The notes beneath the pieces were generated by a model that ran no database searches, was not told where the DNA came from, and was given only the letters and a program-made list of their open reading frames with translations. Below are positions 1 to 9,643 of a stretch of DNA of 64,000 bases, in pieces (within the stretch, counting starts at the first letter, position 1; the number at the start of each line of letters is the position of its first letter). This DNA comes from Flavobacterium piscis (GTDB lineage: Bacteria; Bacteroidota; Bacteroidia; Flavobacteriales; Flavobacteriaceae), in contig NZ_LVEN01000046.1 in NCBI RefSeq assembly GCF_001686925.1, forward strand, positions 372,001-436,000, read 5' to 3'. Both the position numbers and the translations under genes were made by a program.

Positions 1-944
1 GAAAGTTCTTCTTTAGAAAGTGACCTGAAATAATCGTAAGTAATTTTCATTCCTTCAGAACGACTCACTTTTGCTTCCCAACCCAACAACTCTTTTGCTT
101 TTGTAGTGTCCGGCTGGCGTTGTAACGGATCATTTATTGGTAATGGATGATAGACTACCTTTTGGTTCGTTCCTGTTAGTTTGATGATCTCTTCTGCAAA
201 ATCTTTAATGGTGATTTCGTCCGGATTTCCAATATTTACCGGATATACATAATCTGAGTGCAATAACCTGAAAATACCTTCGACCTGATCGTCCACGTAA
301 CAAAAAGAACGTGTTTGCATTCCGTCTCCAAAAATCGTTAAATCTTCTCCGCGCAAAGCCTGGCCAATAAATGCCGGAATTACACGTCCGTCGTTTAAAC
401 GCATTCTTGGTCCGTAAGTATTAAAAATACGCACGATTCTGGTTTCTACTCCGTGAAATGTATGATACGCCATTGTTATGGATTCCTGAAAACGTTTTGC
501 CTCGTCATAAACGCCGCGTGGCCCAATTGTATTTACGTTTCCGTAATATTCTTCTGTTTGTGGGTGAACCAATGGATCTCCGTAAACTTCAGAAGTTGAA
601 GCAATCAAAATTCTGGCTTTTTTTACGCGCGCTAATCCTAATAAATTATGTGTTCCCAAAGACCCAACTTTCAAGGTCTGAATTGGAATTTTCAAGTAAT
701 CTATCGGACTTGCTGGCGAAGCAAAATGCAAAATATAATCTAAATCACCCGGAATGTGTACAAACTTGGTGATATCATGATGGTAAAATTCAAAATGCTC
801 TAGTTTGAATAAATGTTCTATGTTTTTAAGATCTCCAGTGATCAAATTATCCATCCCGATAACATAATATCCTTCTTTGATAAAACGGTCGCACAAATGC
901 GATCCTAAAAATCCTGCAGCTCCGGTAATAAGTATTCTTTTCAT
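1..944 (-). CDS. UDP-glucuronate decarboxylase (UDP-xylose synthase), 3' end cut
   Basis: Extended SDR-family NAD-dependent sugar-nucleotide enzyme. It probably converts UDP-glucuronate to UDP-xylose in the cytoplasm as a precursor for the neighbouring polysaccharide. The translation starts MKRILITGAAGFLGSHLCDR, a Rossmann fold with GxxGxxG. It has ASTSEVYGDP (catalytic Thr/Ser region), a YDEAKR YxxxK catalytic pair and the RIFNTYGPRM motif typical of the UXS branch. About 314 codons are present; the stop lies beyond base 1, and the family is usually about 310-330 residues. It is last in the minus-strand polysaccharide cluster, with a gap of about 70 bases after the upstream glycosyltransferase. 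A dTDP-glucose dehydratase is the main alternative, but the YGPRM and GVYDEAKR context favours UXS. Confidence 0.85.
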   Translation of the reverse strand, partial: MKRILITGAAGFLGSHLCDRFIKEGYYVIGMDNLITGDLKNIEHLFKLEHFEFYHHDITKFVHIPGDLDYILHFASPASPIDYLKIPIQTLKVGSLGTHNLLGLARVKKARILIASTSEVYGDPLVHPQTEEYYGNVNTIGPRGVYDEAKRFQESITMAYHTFHGVETRIVRIFNTYGPRMRLNDGRVIPAFIGQALRGEDLTIFGDGMQTRSFCYVDDQVEGIFRLLHSDYVYPVNIGNPDEITIKDFAEEIIKLTGTNQKVVYHPLPINDPLQRQPDTTKAKELLGWEAKVSRSEGMKITYDYFRSLSKEEL

Positions 945-1017
945 AGTAATTATTTATACATCGCAAATGTAACTGATTTGAAAATTATAGGAATGTATTT
1001 GGGTGATCTTTTCTAAA

Positions 1018-2130
1018 TTAAAAAACTCTGAAAACTTTAAATTTTTCTTCAACAAAGTCTTTAATTTCATCTTCAAAACGTTGCTTCGAAAATTTCAAAG
1101 CCTGCTCTCTAATAATTTTTGGATCGAATTTTATCTTTTCAAAAAGAATTATTGCTTCTTTTATACTTTTAGCTGATTGTTCCTGAAAAAAAATACCCGT
1201 CTTATTTTCAACAACTGTTTCTAATGTTCCTCCCTTTCCAAAAGCGATTACAGGTGTTCCGCAAGCTTGTGCTTCTACAGGAATAATTCCAAAATCTTCT
1301 TCGGCTGCAAAAACAAATGCTTTAGCTTTTTGCATGTAATCTTTTAATATCGAAATATCTACAAAACCAACAAATTCTATGTTGCTTTTGGCTATCTTTT
1401 GAAGTTTTTCAAATTCTGGTCCATTACCTGCAACAATCAGTTTTAAATGAGGCAATTCATTAAAAGCTTCAACAATTAATTGTGTTTTTTTATATGAAAC
1501 TAATCTTGATGCCGTAAAATAATAATCCTTTTTTTGTTCTTCTAAAGTAAAAAAATCAATATCAACGGGAGGATAAATGACCGTTGATTCACGATTGTAA
1601 ATTTTCTTTATTCTTTGGGCGATATGATTGGAATTAGCAATAAAATAATCTACATTTTCTGAATTTGTAACATCCCATTCTCTGATCTTATTCAAAACAT
1701 ATTTTGCATAAAATCCCTTTAAACCTTTGTCTAAGCCTGAATCTTTTAAATATTGATCCTCCAAATCCCAGGCATATCGCATTGGAGAATGACAGTAACA
1801 AATATGTAATTGGTTTTTATGAGTCCTAACCCCTTTTGCCACAGATGATGAGGAACTTATAATTAATTCATAATCTGTTAAATCAAACTGCTCAATTGCA
1901 ATTGGAAATAATTGTAAAAACTTTCTATGATTTTGTTTTGCAGTTGGCAGCTTTTGAATAAAACTTGTTTTGGCTTTTTTTCCATTTAAAATATAGGCTC
2001 GATCTTCGTCATTCAAAAAATCAATAAGGGCAAAATTATCAAAATCTTCCCAGATTGAATTTATCGAATGTATTACTTTTTCAGCACCTCCGTTTACATA
2101 ATACCAATCGCTAATTAGTGCTTTTTTCAA
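1018..2130 (-). CDS. Glycosyltransferase family 4 (mannosyltransferase-like)
   Basis: GT-B fold retaining glycosyltransferase of 370 residues, probably adding a sugar to the lipid-linked repeat unit at the cytoplasmic membrane face. The N-terminal glycine-rich turn is at residues 10-17 (YYVNGGAE). The GT4 E-x7-E signature is at 277-286 (EEDFGIIPVE), followed by ACGTPVIAFGKGG. HSPMRYAWD near 114-122 is typical of the WbaZ/mannosyltransferase branch. The start is a TTG at 2130 inside the end of the preceding gene (20-base overlap). No ATG is available upstream without a stop, so translational coupling is likely. The exact donor and acceptor cannot be read from the sequence. Confidence 0.85.
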   Translation of the reverse strand: MKKALISDWYYVNGGAEKVIHSINSIWEDFDNFALIDFLNDEDRAYILNGKKAKTSFIQKLPTAKQNHRKFLQLFPIAIEQFDLTDYELIISSSSSVAKGVRTHKNQLHICYCHSPMRYAWDLEDQYLKDSGLDKGLKGFYAKYVLNKIREWDVTNSENVDYFIANSNHIAQRIKKIYNRESTVIYPPVDIDFFTLEEQKKDYYFTASRLVSYKKTQLIVEAFNELPHLKLIVAGNGPEFEKLQKIAKSNIEFVGFVDISILKDYMQKAKAFVFAAEEDFGIIPVEAQACGTPVIAFGKGGTLETVVENKTGIFFQEQSAKSIKEAIILFEKIKFDPKIIREQALKFSKQRFEDEIKDFVEEKFKVFRVF

Positions 2131-3367
2131 AATAATTTGTTGGGTTTATAAAAAAAAGAGAATTGAAGAAAGTGAAAAATATAATTCCAACTTGTCTATC
2201 CAATATGTTTTCGGTTAGCATTGCCATCAATATTAAAAATAAAAAAATTCTATATGACAAATTGGTGTTTGCTATTCCCCAAAATAAAAAAACTAAAAAC
2301 AAGACTAAACCAAAAATACCATATTTAAGCAAGATGTCCAAATACTGATTGTGTGAGTTATAATCTATTTTGGAGTAATCATCGTAATTTTTATATGTAT
2401 AATCACTATAACAGCTATTTAAATCCTTTTGAACGTTTCCGGGACCAACGCCTGTTATCCAATTATCTTTTAAAATTAAACTTGTACAATGGTAGATTCC
2501 ATATCTAAAATTAACCTCTTCTGATTTTTGATTTTTGTTCGGTAATATAAGTTTCGTGTTGTAAATCTCATCGATTCTCTTCTTAGAAGATGGAATTACA
2601 AAAGTTAAAAAAACCACTGAAAGTAAAACACTAACAAAAATAATTTTGCTCCAGATAGAAGTAGTTATTTTAAATAGTAAAAAAAGCGAAATCAATAAAA
2701 ATAAAACAAGAGCTAATCTTGCCGCAAAACTAATCACGGAGAAAACCAATAAACCAATACCTAAACATCTCAAAATATTTAAATTCGTAATTTTTATTTT
2801 ACTTGAAAAAATATCCTGCAGCAGCATTAAACTTGAAAACACAAATAAAATACCCAAATAAGGAAGGTGAATTTCGGATATATCACTAAAAAAATTTCTG
2901 ATAATTGGATTGTAATAAGTATCTGATTGCATTACTTTTAAATATCCATTAGATAAAATGACAATCCAGATATAGGCGGCTAAGATAATATTGGAAAGTA
3001 TAAAAACCTGTATTGTTTTTTTTAAAGTATCGTTATAAATCAAATTTTTATTTACAATCATAAAAACCGGAAAAATCAAAAAAGCGATGTTTTTTTCTAA
3101 AAATTTAGTTGCTAAAATTTTATCCTCGATAAAGAAAAAACCAATTACAAATGCCAAATAATACGCTGATAAAACCAACATATTAATTTTGTCCATTTTT
3201 AGAACTGATCGATATGTTTTTTCAGAAAGTAAAATAATAAGCGAAAAAAACGACCACAAAATAACCGCCAAAGTCGTTTTTTTAAGTCCGAGTATTGGAA
3301 ACGATGCTAAAAATATCGTTGCATAATTATAAAAGCCTATTTTACTTTTGCTCATCCTGAAATTCAT
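2111..3367 (-). CDS. O-antigen ligase/polymerase family membrane protein
   Basis: Polytopic inner-membrane protein of 418 residues with about ten hydrophobic segments. A large loop around residues 280-340 contains RYGIYHCTSLILKDNWITGV, GPGNV and YNSHNQYLDILLKYG. This H-N-x-Y loop pattern is typical of the Wzy_C/WaaL O-antigen ligase family. It probably either polymerises repeat units or transfers the finished glycan to its acceptor in the periplasm. It overlaps both neighbouring genes, as expected in a tightly packed operon. An alternative start is MSKSK at 3355, which would reduce the upstream overlap. A second Wzy-like protein lies at 4468-5796, so the two may divide polymerase and ligase roles (inference). 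Confidence 0.8.
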   Translation of the reverse strand: MNFRMSKSKIGFYNYATIFLASFPILGLKKTTLAVILWSFFSLIILLSEKTYRSVLKMDKINMLVLSAYYLAFVIGFFFIEDKILATKFLEKNIAFLIFPVFMIVNKNLIYNDTLKKTIQVFILSNIILAAYIWIVILSNGYLKVMQSDTYYNPIIRNFFSDISEIHLPYLGILFVFSSLMLLQDIFSSKIKITNLNILRCLGIGLLVFSVISFAARLALVLFLLISLFLLFKITTSIWSKIIFVSVLLSVVFLTFVIPSSKKRIDEIYNTKLILPNKNQKSEEVNFRYGIYHCTSLILKDNWITGVGPGNVQKDLNSCYSDYTYKNYDDYSKIDYNSHNQYLDILLKYGIFGLVLFLVFLFWGIANTNLSYRIFLFLILMAMLTENILDRQVGIIFFTFFNSLFFINPTNYFEKSTN

Positions 3368-4490
3368 TTTTTAAAATAGACAAATAGTTGTTTTGATTTA
3401 AAAACTGCTGTGCGTTTCCAACCATTTCTTGTCTGTCTTCTATTTTCATCTTAAACACTTTTAAAATCGCCTTTACAAAATCGTTTGGGCTCATTGCCTC
3501 CAGATACATTTCATTTTTTATTAAACCAATACCTTCGGCTCCGGTTTTTGAAGAAACCAAAACCAGTCCATTTTGAATTGCATTTATCGATTTTAACTTT
3601 ACCCCTGCTCCATGTAACATTGGATTTATAAAAACTGTTGCATTGGAATAATGATTACTTAAATCTTTTTGATTTAAGTAAATCTCAACATTAGAATAAC
3701 CAGCCAATATTTTTTGATATGTTTCAGATTCAAATTCTCCCGTACTTCCCACGATTGTCAGTTTGTAATTATGTTCGTCAACTAACAAAGAATGTACATT
3801 TTTTAAATACCAAATAATAGCTTCCATATTATTTGGGACAAATAAAGCGCCTACATAAAGTACATTTTTTGTAGATAGTTCCTGTTTTACAAATTTACTA
3901 TTAACAGATGCCGGAAGATGGATCGACTTATTAGATAAATTTAAATCTTTTGTGTTGTTTATTTCTTTATTCGAAATAAACCATAATCGATCTGATTGCT
4001 TAAAAATATTTCTGGAATAACTTTTAAATTTTAATGATTCAAGATAATAGTATATTTTATTTTTGAAGTTTTTTGTGCTTTTTGATAATTCATTAAAATA
4101 ATTAGCTTCATTGTTATGTACTCTTATTATAATATTTTTTGCTTTTAAACTATTGTTCTCAAGTATTTTTCCGACGCTTTCAGATTCCAAAATTGCATAA
4201 TCATATTCCCGTTGCAACGTTATTTTTTTTAGCAATTTTCTGGAAACAGCCTGAAGTGGCTCACTATAAAATATATAACCTAATTTATTTTTTCTGGGAA
4301 CAATTATAAGCTCATTTATGAATTGCTTCATAAAAAGAACGTTTTTATCATCAGGTTTTTCTTTGCACGTACAAATCAAATCAACATCATGTCCTAAGTA
4401 TTTTAATCCTTTGATGCGTTCTAAAACATCATAAGCACCACCAAAATAAGCAGGATAAGGAAAAAAACTAGCTACAACGACTATCTTCAT
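3342..4490 (-). CDS. Glycosyltransferase family 4
   Basis: Predicted cytoplasmic GT-B glycosyltransferase of 382 residues. The N-terminus MKIVVVASFFPYPAYFGGAY carries the usual Rossmann strand and glycine loop. The C-terminal half contains VLYVGALFVPNN and a donor-site region ending HGAGVKLKSINAIQNGLVLV with SKTGAEGI, a GT1/GT4-type nucleotide-sugar binding segment. The ATG at 4490 is preferred over a TTG one codon upstream. It overlaps the upstream polymerase gene by 23 bases and the downstream ligase-like gene by 26, supporting one transcript. Substrate specificity is unknown. Confidence 0.82.
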   Translation of the reverse strand: MKIVVVASFFPYPAYFGGAYDVLERIKGLKYLGHDVDLICTCKEKPDDKNVLFMKQFINELIIVPRKNKLGYIFYSEPLQAVSRKLLKKITLQREYDYAILESESVGKILENNSLKAKNIIIRVHNNEANYFNELSKSTKNFKNKIYYYLESLKFKSYSRNIFKQSDRLWFISNKEINNTKDLNLSNKSIHLPASVNSKFVKQELSTKNVLYVGALFVPNNMEAIIWYLKNVHSLLVDEHNYKLTIVGSTGEFESETYQKILAGYSNVEIYLNQKDLSNHYSNATVFINPMLHGAGVKLKSINAIQNGLVLVSSKTGAEGIGLIKNEMYLEAMSPNDFVKAILKVFKMKIEDRQEMVGNAQQFLNQNNYLSILKNEFQDEQK

Positions 4491-5796
4491 CAATATTTGA
4501 TTTTTTATTACTCATTCGACTTTGCAATACATCTAAAAAAGCCATTAAAAACCAGACTTCGTATTTTATATAATAAGTGATGTAAATAACTCCTGCCAAG
4601 ATGCAAAATAATAAAGGAACTTTTACAAAAAAAAGATTTTGCTGATTAAATTTTGAAAAGAAAAAATATCTTTTAATAAAGAATTGATAGTGAAAAATGA
4701 AAAAAGCAACACCTCCATACATTAAATTATCAAAAAAATCTGTCTTGGTTGATAATGCTTTTGTAGTCGTTAAGTATACTTTTATTTCGTTTAAATTTAA
4801 TGTACTTACCCATGATGTATTGATGACATCTCTAATGGCTTCAGGAAAATAATAAATAAATCCTGACCAGCCAATTCCAAAAGGATGCGTTAAAAAAACT
4901 TGTATCGAGGCCAGATACGATGTAAATCTTGTACCAAATGTTATACTTGAATGTAATTGTTCGTCAATATTTTTTTGCAAAATTATGCATACAAAAATTA
5001 TGACTAAAATAAGAATTGGAGATCCAACTAATAAAAATTTTTTGAATTTCTCATGTTTATACAAATAATTAACTGTCATTGGCAAAACCGAAATAACGAC
5101 CAGTAATAAATATCCTTTTGACTCGCTAAACAATGTATATAACAAAAATATAAAACCAGAAATTATGTAAACGCTGCGTTTTATCTTTTTGGGTTTATCT
5201 AAATAATTGACTAAAAAGATAGGCAAAAAAATAAGAAATGTCAATATTGTACCAGCCCAGCTTTCTTCATAAGTAAACAATCTGACTCTGTAATACTTTA
5301 TATTATTCGAATGCAAAAATGAAGCAAAAATTAAAGCTTTCTTTAAAAAAAATACTTCAAAAATCAAGTAAATACCTGTTAGAATCTGGACACTAAAAAC
5401 GGCATTAAAAAGTGAATTAAAACTGTTTTTTCCGCTAATGAGCAATGTATAAACAAACTGGTAAAAAATCAAAATTGAGATTGGGTAAACTAATAATTTG
5501 ATGGCTTTAATAATTATATTCTCTTTTAAGACTAAAAAAGATCCATTAGCAAAGTAAACAATAGGTAAAAATATTACGGATAATAAAATCAGGTAAAACA
5601 AATAGTAAATAAAATATCGTGTATACTTAGAAAATATTAATTTTTGATGCATTAATAAATACAGTAACATTGGAAGTGTAAAAAAAACAATCGGCGATCG
5701 TGCAATTTCTCCAAAGATATTTACCAAAGGAAAATCTTGATACATAGCCATTAATAGCACAATAAAAAATACTACGGTTTTTACACTTATTTTCAT
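4468..5796 (-). CDS. O-antigen polymerase-like membrane protein (Wzy candidate)
   Basis: Very hydrophobic 442-residue protein with about eleven predicted membrane segments, starting MKISVKTVVFFIVLLMAMYQ. A hydrophilic loop around 290-345 contains TFGTRFTSYLASIQVFLTHPFGIGWSGFIYYF, broken here only by position description: the HPFGIGWSG part at about 309-317 matches the HP-x-G-x-G pattern of Wzy/ligase proteins. Its ATG overlaps the stop of the GT2 gene as ATGA, indicating coupling. It is the better candidate for the repeat-unit polymerase because it lies nearest wzx. Sequence conservation in this family is low, so the assignment rests on topology, this motif and context. Confidence 0.72.
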   Translation of the reverse strand: MKISVKTVVFFIVLLMAMYQDFPLVNIFGEIARSPIVFFTLPMLLYLLMHQKLIFSKYTRYFIYYLFYLILLSVIFLPIVYFANGSFLVLKENIIIKAIKLLVYPISILIFYQFVYTLLISGKNSFNSLFNAVFSVQILTGIYLIFEVFFLKKALIFASFLHSNNIKYYRVRLFTYEESWAGTILTFLIFLPIFLVNYLDKPKKIKRSVYIISGFIFLLYTLFSESKGYLLLVVISVLPMTVNYLYKHEKFKKFLLVGSPILILVIIFVCIILQKNIDEQLHSSITFGTRFTSYLASIQVFLTHPFGIGWSGFIYYFPEAIRDVINTSWVSTLNLNEIKVYLTTTKALSTKTDFFDNLMYGGVAFFIFHYQFFIKRYFFFSKFNQQNLFFVKVPLLFCILAGVIYITYYIKYEVWFLMAFLDVLQSRMSNKKSNIDEDSRCS

Positions 5797-6782
5797 TTTT
5801 CAAAAGTAATCTTTAACAACGCTAATCCTAATTTAAGTTTGCCTTTTCTTACTCTGTTTAAAATCAATAGCAAACTGGCGACATAAAATCGCAGACCAGG
5901 TTTGTAATATTTTTTAATGAAAATTTTTCTGCTCTTGAATATATTAATCTCAGAAAAAAAAGACTTTTGTGTTGATTTATACGACGATCCTATACTTGCT
6001 CCTTCTTTATGAAAAACAATAGAATCTTCACACCAATCTAATGTCCAGTTTTGTTTTTTTGCTCTATTTGCCCAATCTAATTCTTCATAATAAAGAAAAA
6101 AGTCTTCATTTAATGTACCAACTTCTTTTAAAAACTGACGCGATACAAGCATTGAAGCTCCTACTACATAATCGATTTCCTGAAATTCTTCTTTATTTTT
6201 TTTTATTGATTCTCCTTCTCCAACATGTGTTGTGATATAAAAGTTTTCATTAAATTTTCCTCCAATTGCCTGTATTTTATCCTGATCGAAATAATAAATT
6301 AATTTACTTCCTAAAATCCCGATTCTTTTATTCTCAGGTTTTAGTACATATGAAATCTGATTTTTTAAAGCTTCTTTGTCAACAACTGTGTCATTGTTTA
6401 ACAACCAAACGTAATCATCAAATCCGGAAACCTTTAAAATCGCCATTAAAGCAATATTATTTCCGGCAGCAAAACCATTGTTTTGTTGTGCTTTTACAAA
6501 AACAAATTGTTGTTGAAATATTTCAAGATCAAGTTCCGACTCGGTGGTTTGATCAAATTTAATATTCTTAAGAATTGCCCAATTTAATAAAGTTATAAAA
6601 GGTGAATCTACCTGACTATTATCAATAATTAAAACCTGATAATTTGAGTAATTTAAATTTTGTAAACTTTCTAAACATTCTATCGTATCAGCAGATCCGT
6701 TATAATTTAGAAGTACAATGTACACTTTACAATTCAAAAGAGCTGCATCTAATTCTGCCGGAACATTTAGTGACTTATTCAT
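5793..6782 (-). CDS. Glycosyltransferase family 2 (rhamnosyltransferase-like)
   Basis: GT-A fold inverting glycosyltransferase of 329 residues. VYIVLLNYNGSADTIECLES at residues 21-40 is the GT2 N-terminal nucleotide-binding strand. NNGFAAGNNIAL and VWLLNNDTVVD supply the metal-binding DxD-like motif (NND). VGASMLVSRQ, FFLYYEELDW and the ED motif follow, as in rhamnosyltransferase-type GT2 enzymes. A C-terminal amphipathic stretch (about 280-329) probably associates with the membrane. It overlaps the flippase gene by 8 bases and the polymerase gene by 4. It probably adds one sugar to the undecaprenyl-linked repeat. Confidence 0.88.
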   Translation of the reverse strand: MNKSLNVPAELDAALLNCKVYIVLLNYNGSADTIECLESLQNLNYSNYQVLIIDNSQVDSPFITLLNWAILKNIKFDQTTESELDLEIFQQQFVFVKAQQNNGFAAGNNIALMAILKVSGFDDYVWLLNNDTVVDKEALKNQISYVLKPENKRIGILGSKLIYYFDQDKIQAIGGKFNENFYITTHVGEGESIKKNKEEFQEIDYVVGASMLVSRQFLKEVGTLNEDFFLYYEELDWANRAKKQNWTLDWCEDSIVFHKEGASIGSSYKSTQKSFFSEINIFKSRKIFIKKYYKPGLRFYVASLLLILNRVRKGKLKLGLALLKITFEK

Positions 6783-8019
6783 TTCTTTTAAGTGATATAC
6801 TAGCCATTATAATACAAATTGTAATAAAGGTTTCTACAACATATATTGAAATTATACTTCCTTTTAAATTGAAATTTAATGATAAAAAATAGCAGCTAAC
6901 AAACATTAGCATTGCGCCAAAAAAGGATATTCTGGCAATATTTTTTTGACGGTTTTTCAATAATAGTATTTGATAAAAAGGCACATTTAACGCAATTATC
7001 AATGAAATAAATAAAAAGTTCGTGCAAAATAAAAAAGAATCTTTAAGCTTTTGGTCTATTTCAAATGTATTAATTAAGAAAAATGAAACAAAGTATAAAA
7101 CAATAATCATTAATAGTAAAAAGGTAATATTAACAATGTTTATTCTCTTTAAATACAAAATTGCTTCATTTTTATTTATCCCATAGAGGTTACAAAATTT
7201 AGGAAAACTTACATTAAAAAAAACAACTAAATAACTTCTTAGGATATTCAAAAACATGTCTCCAATTTTATAAATTCCGGCATAAAAATCTCCTAGCACA
7301 AATTTTATAATTAAAATGGGGAAATTTGTATAAACTGATATTGATAAATTTGAGATGACAATAGGAAATTCTTTTTTCACATTACTGATCAATTTACTCT
7401 TAGAAACTGATAACAATGACATATCATAAGTCTTAAATATCTTAAAGTAATAATAAGAATAAACAAGTGTATTTGATAATCCCAGTAAAAAAACAACATA
7501 AATATAATCTGATTTTTGCTTTACAATTAAATACACAAAGAGTATGTAAACAGTCTTAGATACGATGATTATTTTATTAATTCGTTTAAAATTTTCTACT
7601 CCTATATAAAACCAAATCGGATTAAAAAATTGCGCAATCAGAGCCCATAAACCCCAAGAATAGAGTTTGAAATCAAGATTTCGAAACGTAATAAAAAACA
7701 AAATACATCCTGTAGAAATAAGCAATAGAACGATTAAACGGAAGGCATAAGTTATACTTAAATAGTTTCGAACATTCTCCTGGTTGTTTTTATTTGAGCT
7801 TATTTCTTTAACACCTAAAAGCTGAGAACCAAAATCAATAAATATTCCCAGAATTATATAAACAGAAGTTGCAGCACCAATTTTTCCCCATTGCTCGATT
7901 CCACAAACTGAAATTACATAGGGAGCTATTAATAAAGGCGATAATAAATTAATAAACTGACCTGAGCCGTAGATTATATAATTTCGAATCTCTTTAATTT
8001 TTATTTTTTTTAAATTCAT
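6775..8019 (-). CDS. wzx: Oligosaccharide flippase (Wzx-type, MOP superfamily)
   Basis: Integral membrane protein of 414 residues with about twelve hydrophobic segments. The opening YIIYGSGQFINLLSPLLIAPYVI resembles the first helix pair of Wzx proteins and is described rather than quoted further. It is expected to flip lipid-linked repeat units from the cytoplasmic to the periplasmic leaflet. ATG at 8019 is preferred to the TTG at 8049 because MNLKKIKIKEIRNYI is a typical basic, cytosolic N-terminus. It is first of the overlapping run wzx-GT2-wzy-GT4-ligase-GT4. The gap to the upstream lipoprotein gene is about 67 bases. Confidence 0.85.
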   Translation of the reverse strand: MNLKKIKIKEIRNYIIYGSGQFINLLSPLLIAPYVISVCGIEQWGKIGAATSVYIILGIFIDFGSQLLGVKEISSNKNNQENVRNYLSITYAFRLIVLLLISTGCILFFITFRNLDFKLYSWGLWALIAQFFNPIWFYIGVENFKRINKIIIVSKTVYILFVYLIVKQKSDYIYVVFLLGLSNTLVYSYYYFKIFKTYDMSLLSVSKSKLISNVKKEFPIVISNLSISVYTNFPILIIKFVLGDFYAGIYKIGDMFLNILRSYLVVFFNVSFPKFCNLYGINKNEAILYLKRINIVNITFLLLMIIVLYFVSFFLINTFEIDQKLKDSFLFCTNFLFISLIIALNVPFYQILLLKNRQKNIARISFFGAMLMFVSCYFLSLNFNLKGSIISIYVVETFITICIIMASISLKRNE

Positions 8020-8086
8020 TACTTTATTAATAAAGAGATCGAAAGTCAATCATGACTATTTGCAGCTAAAAAAGTTATTTTTTGGT

Positions 8087-8608
8087 CTACAAGTTATAAT
8101 CATCACTTATTTTAACTAATTGAATCACCAGTTCATCATTTCCCATTAAAAATGGGTCATACTTCTCATTAACAACACTTAGTTTATATCCAAAATAATT
8201 GGGGTCCCAAGTTACAAATTCATTTGGATAAAAATATTTTGTATACTTTTCAAAATCACCATTAATTACTTTTGATTTATGTTTAACCGAAATATTTTTA
8301 ATAGTAATATTTGATTGTGTAGAATTAAAACCTAAGTCAACCCTTATATTTACAGGAACTATTTTTTCAGGAAAATGTAATACAATTTTTTGCATTTCAT
8401 TCGATGCATATATAGGTTGCGAAACAGAATTTTCATCTTTCCAATCGCTACCATCTATTAAATAAAAAACTTGCAGTTTATCATTTTTCAAAAAGACCCC
8501 CTCAATAGTAACAGAGTAATCATTCTTTACCACAGTTTTTTTTTCTTCTTTACAAGAAGAGAAAAACAATCCAAAAATAAAAGCTATAATTATTATTTTT
8601 ATATTCAT
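8087..8608 (-). CDS. Hypothetical lipoprotein in polysaccharide cluster
   Basis: A 173-residue protein with a lipoprotein signal: hydrophobic stretch then FFSSC, cysteine near residue 20, followed by the lysine/glutamate-rich KEEKKTVVKN. Acidic or charged residues after the Cys are common in Bacteroidota lipoproteins. The mature part looks all-beta, with alternating hydrophobic residues and NGDFEKY, a turn also seen in carbohydrate-binding sandwich domains (weak inference). The ATG at 8608 is preferred to a TTG two codons upstream. It sits between the Wzz-like gene and wzx, so a role in export or surface retention of the glycan is plausible. I do not recognise the family. Confidence 0.6.
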   Translation of the reverse strand: MNIKIIIIAFIFGLFFSSCKEEKKTVVKNDYSVTIEGVFLKNDKLQVFYLIDGSDWKDENSVSQPIYASNEMQKIVLHFPEKIVPVNIRVDLGFNSTQSNITIKNISVKHKSKVINGDFEKYTKYFYPNEFVTWDPNYFGYKLSVVNEKYDPFLMGNDELVIQLVKISDDYNL

Positions 8609-8651
8609 ATTCAATTTTTTGACAAAAATATAATTTTAATATTAAAAAGAA

Positions 8652-9635
8652 TTAGAAAGTAGTTAACTCCTTTTGCCTATTATAAAAAGCTTTAAAAAGA
8701 TATACAAAACCAAATAGAACAATAAATAAAATAGGCAATATAAACTTTAAATAACCTTTCACATATTTAATAGATTCTAAATTGGTAGTAACACTATTTT
8801 CTTTTATAATCTTATCATAGCCAATTAAATCTATCCTATGATTTGCTTGTTCATTAATCAAATCTTTTTTGGTTTTTAAAATATCATTTAACTGTGTGTT
8901 TTCATTATAATACATCAGTTTTTCATTTTTCCGGGCTCCACTTGTGGAGTTTGAAAAATTACTTAATATGCCATCAATCTGTTTTATTATAGAATCATTT
9001 TGTTTCATTTTGACTTCTATATTTTTATAAACCTCTTTTTGAATTTTATTATAGTAATCTGTTGTGTTCAAATACTTTAAAAGTGGTTTTATCAAATTAT
9101 CTTCAGATATTTTCTTTTTAGTCGATAAAATAATAGTTTGATAGGTGTAATTTTTACTGGTCATATTGTCTTCCAGCACCTTTTTTATATCACCATCTTC
9201 AGCCATCAACTTTATTAATTCGAAATTTTCCGGCTTATTTTTAATGAAATTATAAACATCAGCTACTGGTTTAACTTCTATAATATTTAAATTTTTGGGT
9301 TGCTGAATCCCCACATTATTCTTTAAAAAAAGAGTGTCAACTTCTTTAATCTTAGAATTGATTAAATCAATTTTCGCATACAAATAATCTGTGCTTCCAA
9401 AATTAGGTGCTACAATAATCTCATGTTCATAACTCTTTTGAGTACTATCTAAAAACCACCCCAAAACAAATCCGGCCAGAACTAAAATCAAAACAATGAT
9501 CCAGTTTCGAATAAAAAACTGAATTATTCTAAAAATAGAAGTGCCAATTCCCAGAAAAAAATTATTTATTTTTTTTGAAATCACACCTAAATCAATTTCT
9601 TGATCTTCATTGTTTTGGGGTACTTTTGTACTCAT
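8652..9635 (-). CDS. Wzz-like polysaccharide chain-length determinant
   Basis: A 327-residue protein with two membrane helices, about residues 43-66 (NWIIVLILVLAGFVLGWFLD) and 293-315, enclosing a periplasmic coiled-coil domain. This is the topology of Wzz/PCP proteins that set glycan chain length. The second helix region lies next to the final cytoplasmic tail YNRQKELTTF. There is no kinase domain, so it is PCP-1-like rather than a fused Wzc. It follows the DUF6909-type gene by only 8 bases, and its Wzz role is supported by the adjacent wzx and wzy genes. Confidence 0.78.
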   Translation of the reverse strand: MSTKVPQNNEDQEIDLGVISKKINNFFLGIGTSIFRIIQFFIRNWIIVLILVLAGFVLGWFLDSTQKSYEHEIIVAPNFGSTDYLYAKIDLINSKIKEVDTLFLKNNVGIQQPKNLNIIEVKPVADVYNFIKNKPENFELIKLMAEDGDIKKVLEDNMTSKNYTYQTIILSTKKKISEDNLIKPLLKYLNTTDYYNKIQKEVYKNIEVKMKQNDSIIKQIDGILSNFSNSTSGARKNEKLMYYNENTQLNDILKTKKDLINEQANHRIDLIGYDKIIKENSVTTNLESIKYVKGYLKFILPILFIVLFGFVYLFKAFYNRQKELTTF

Positions 9636-9643
9636 TTATTTTT

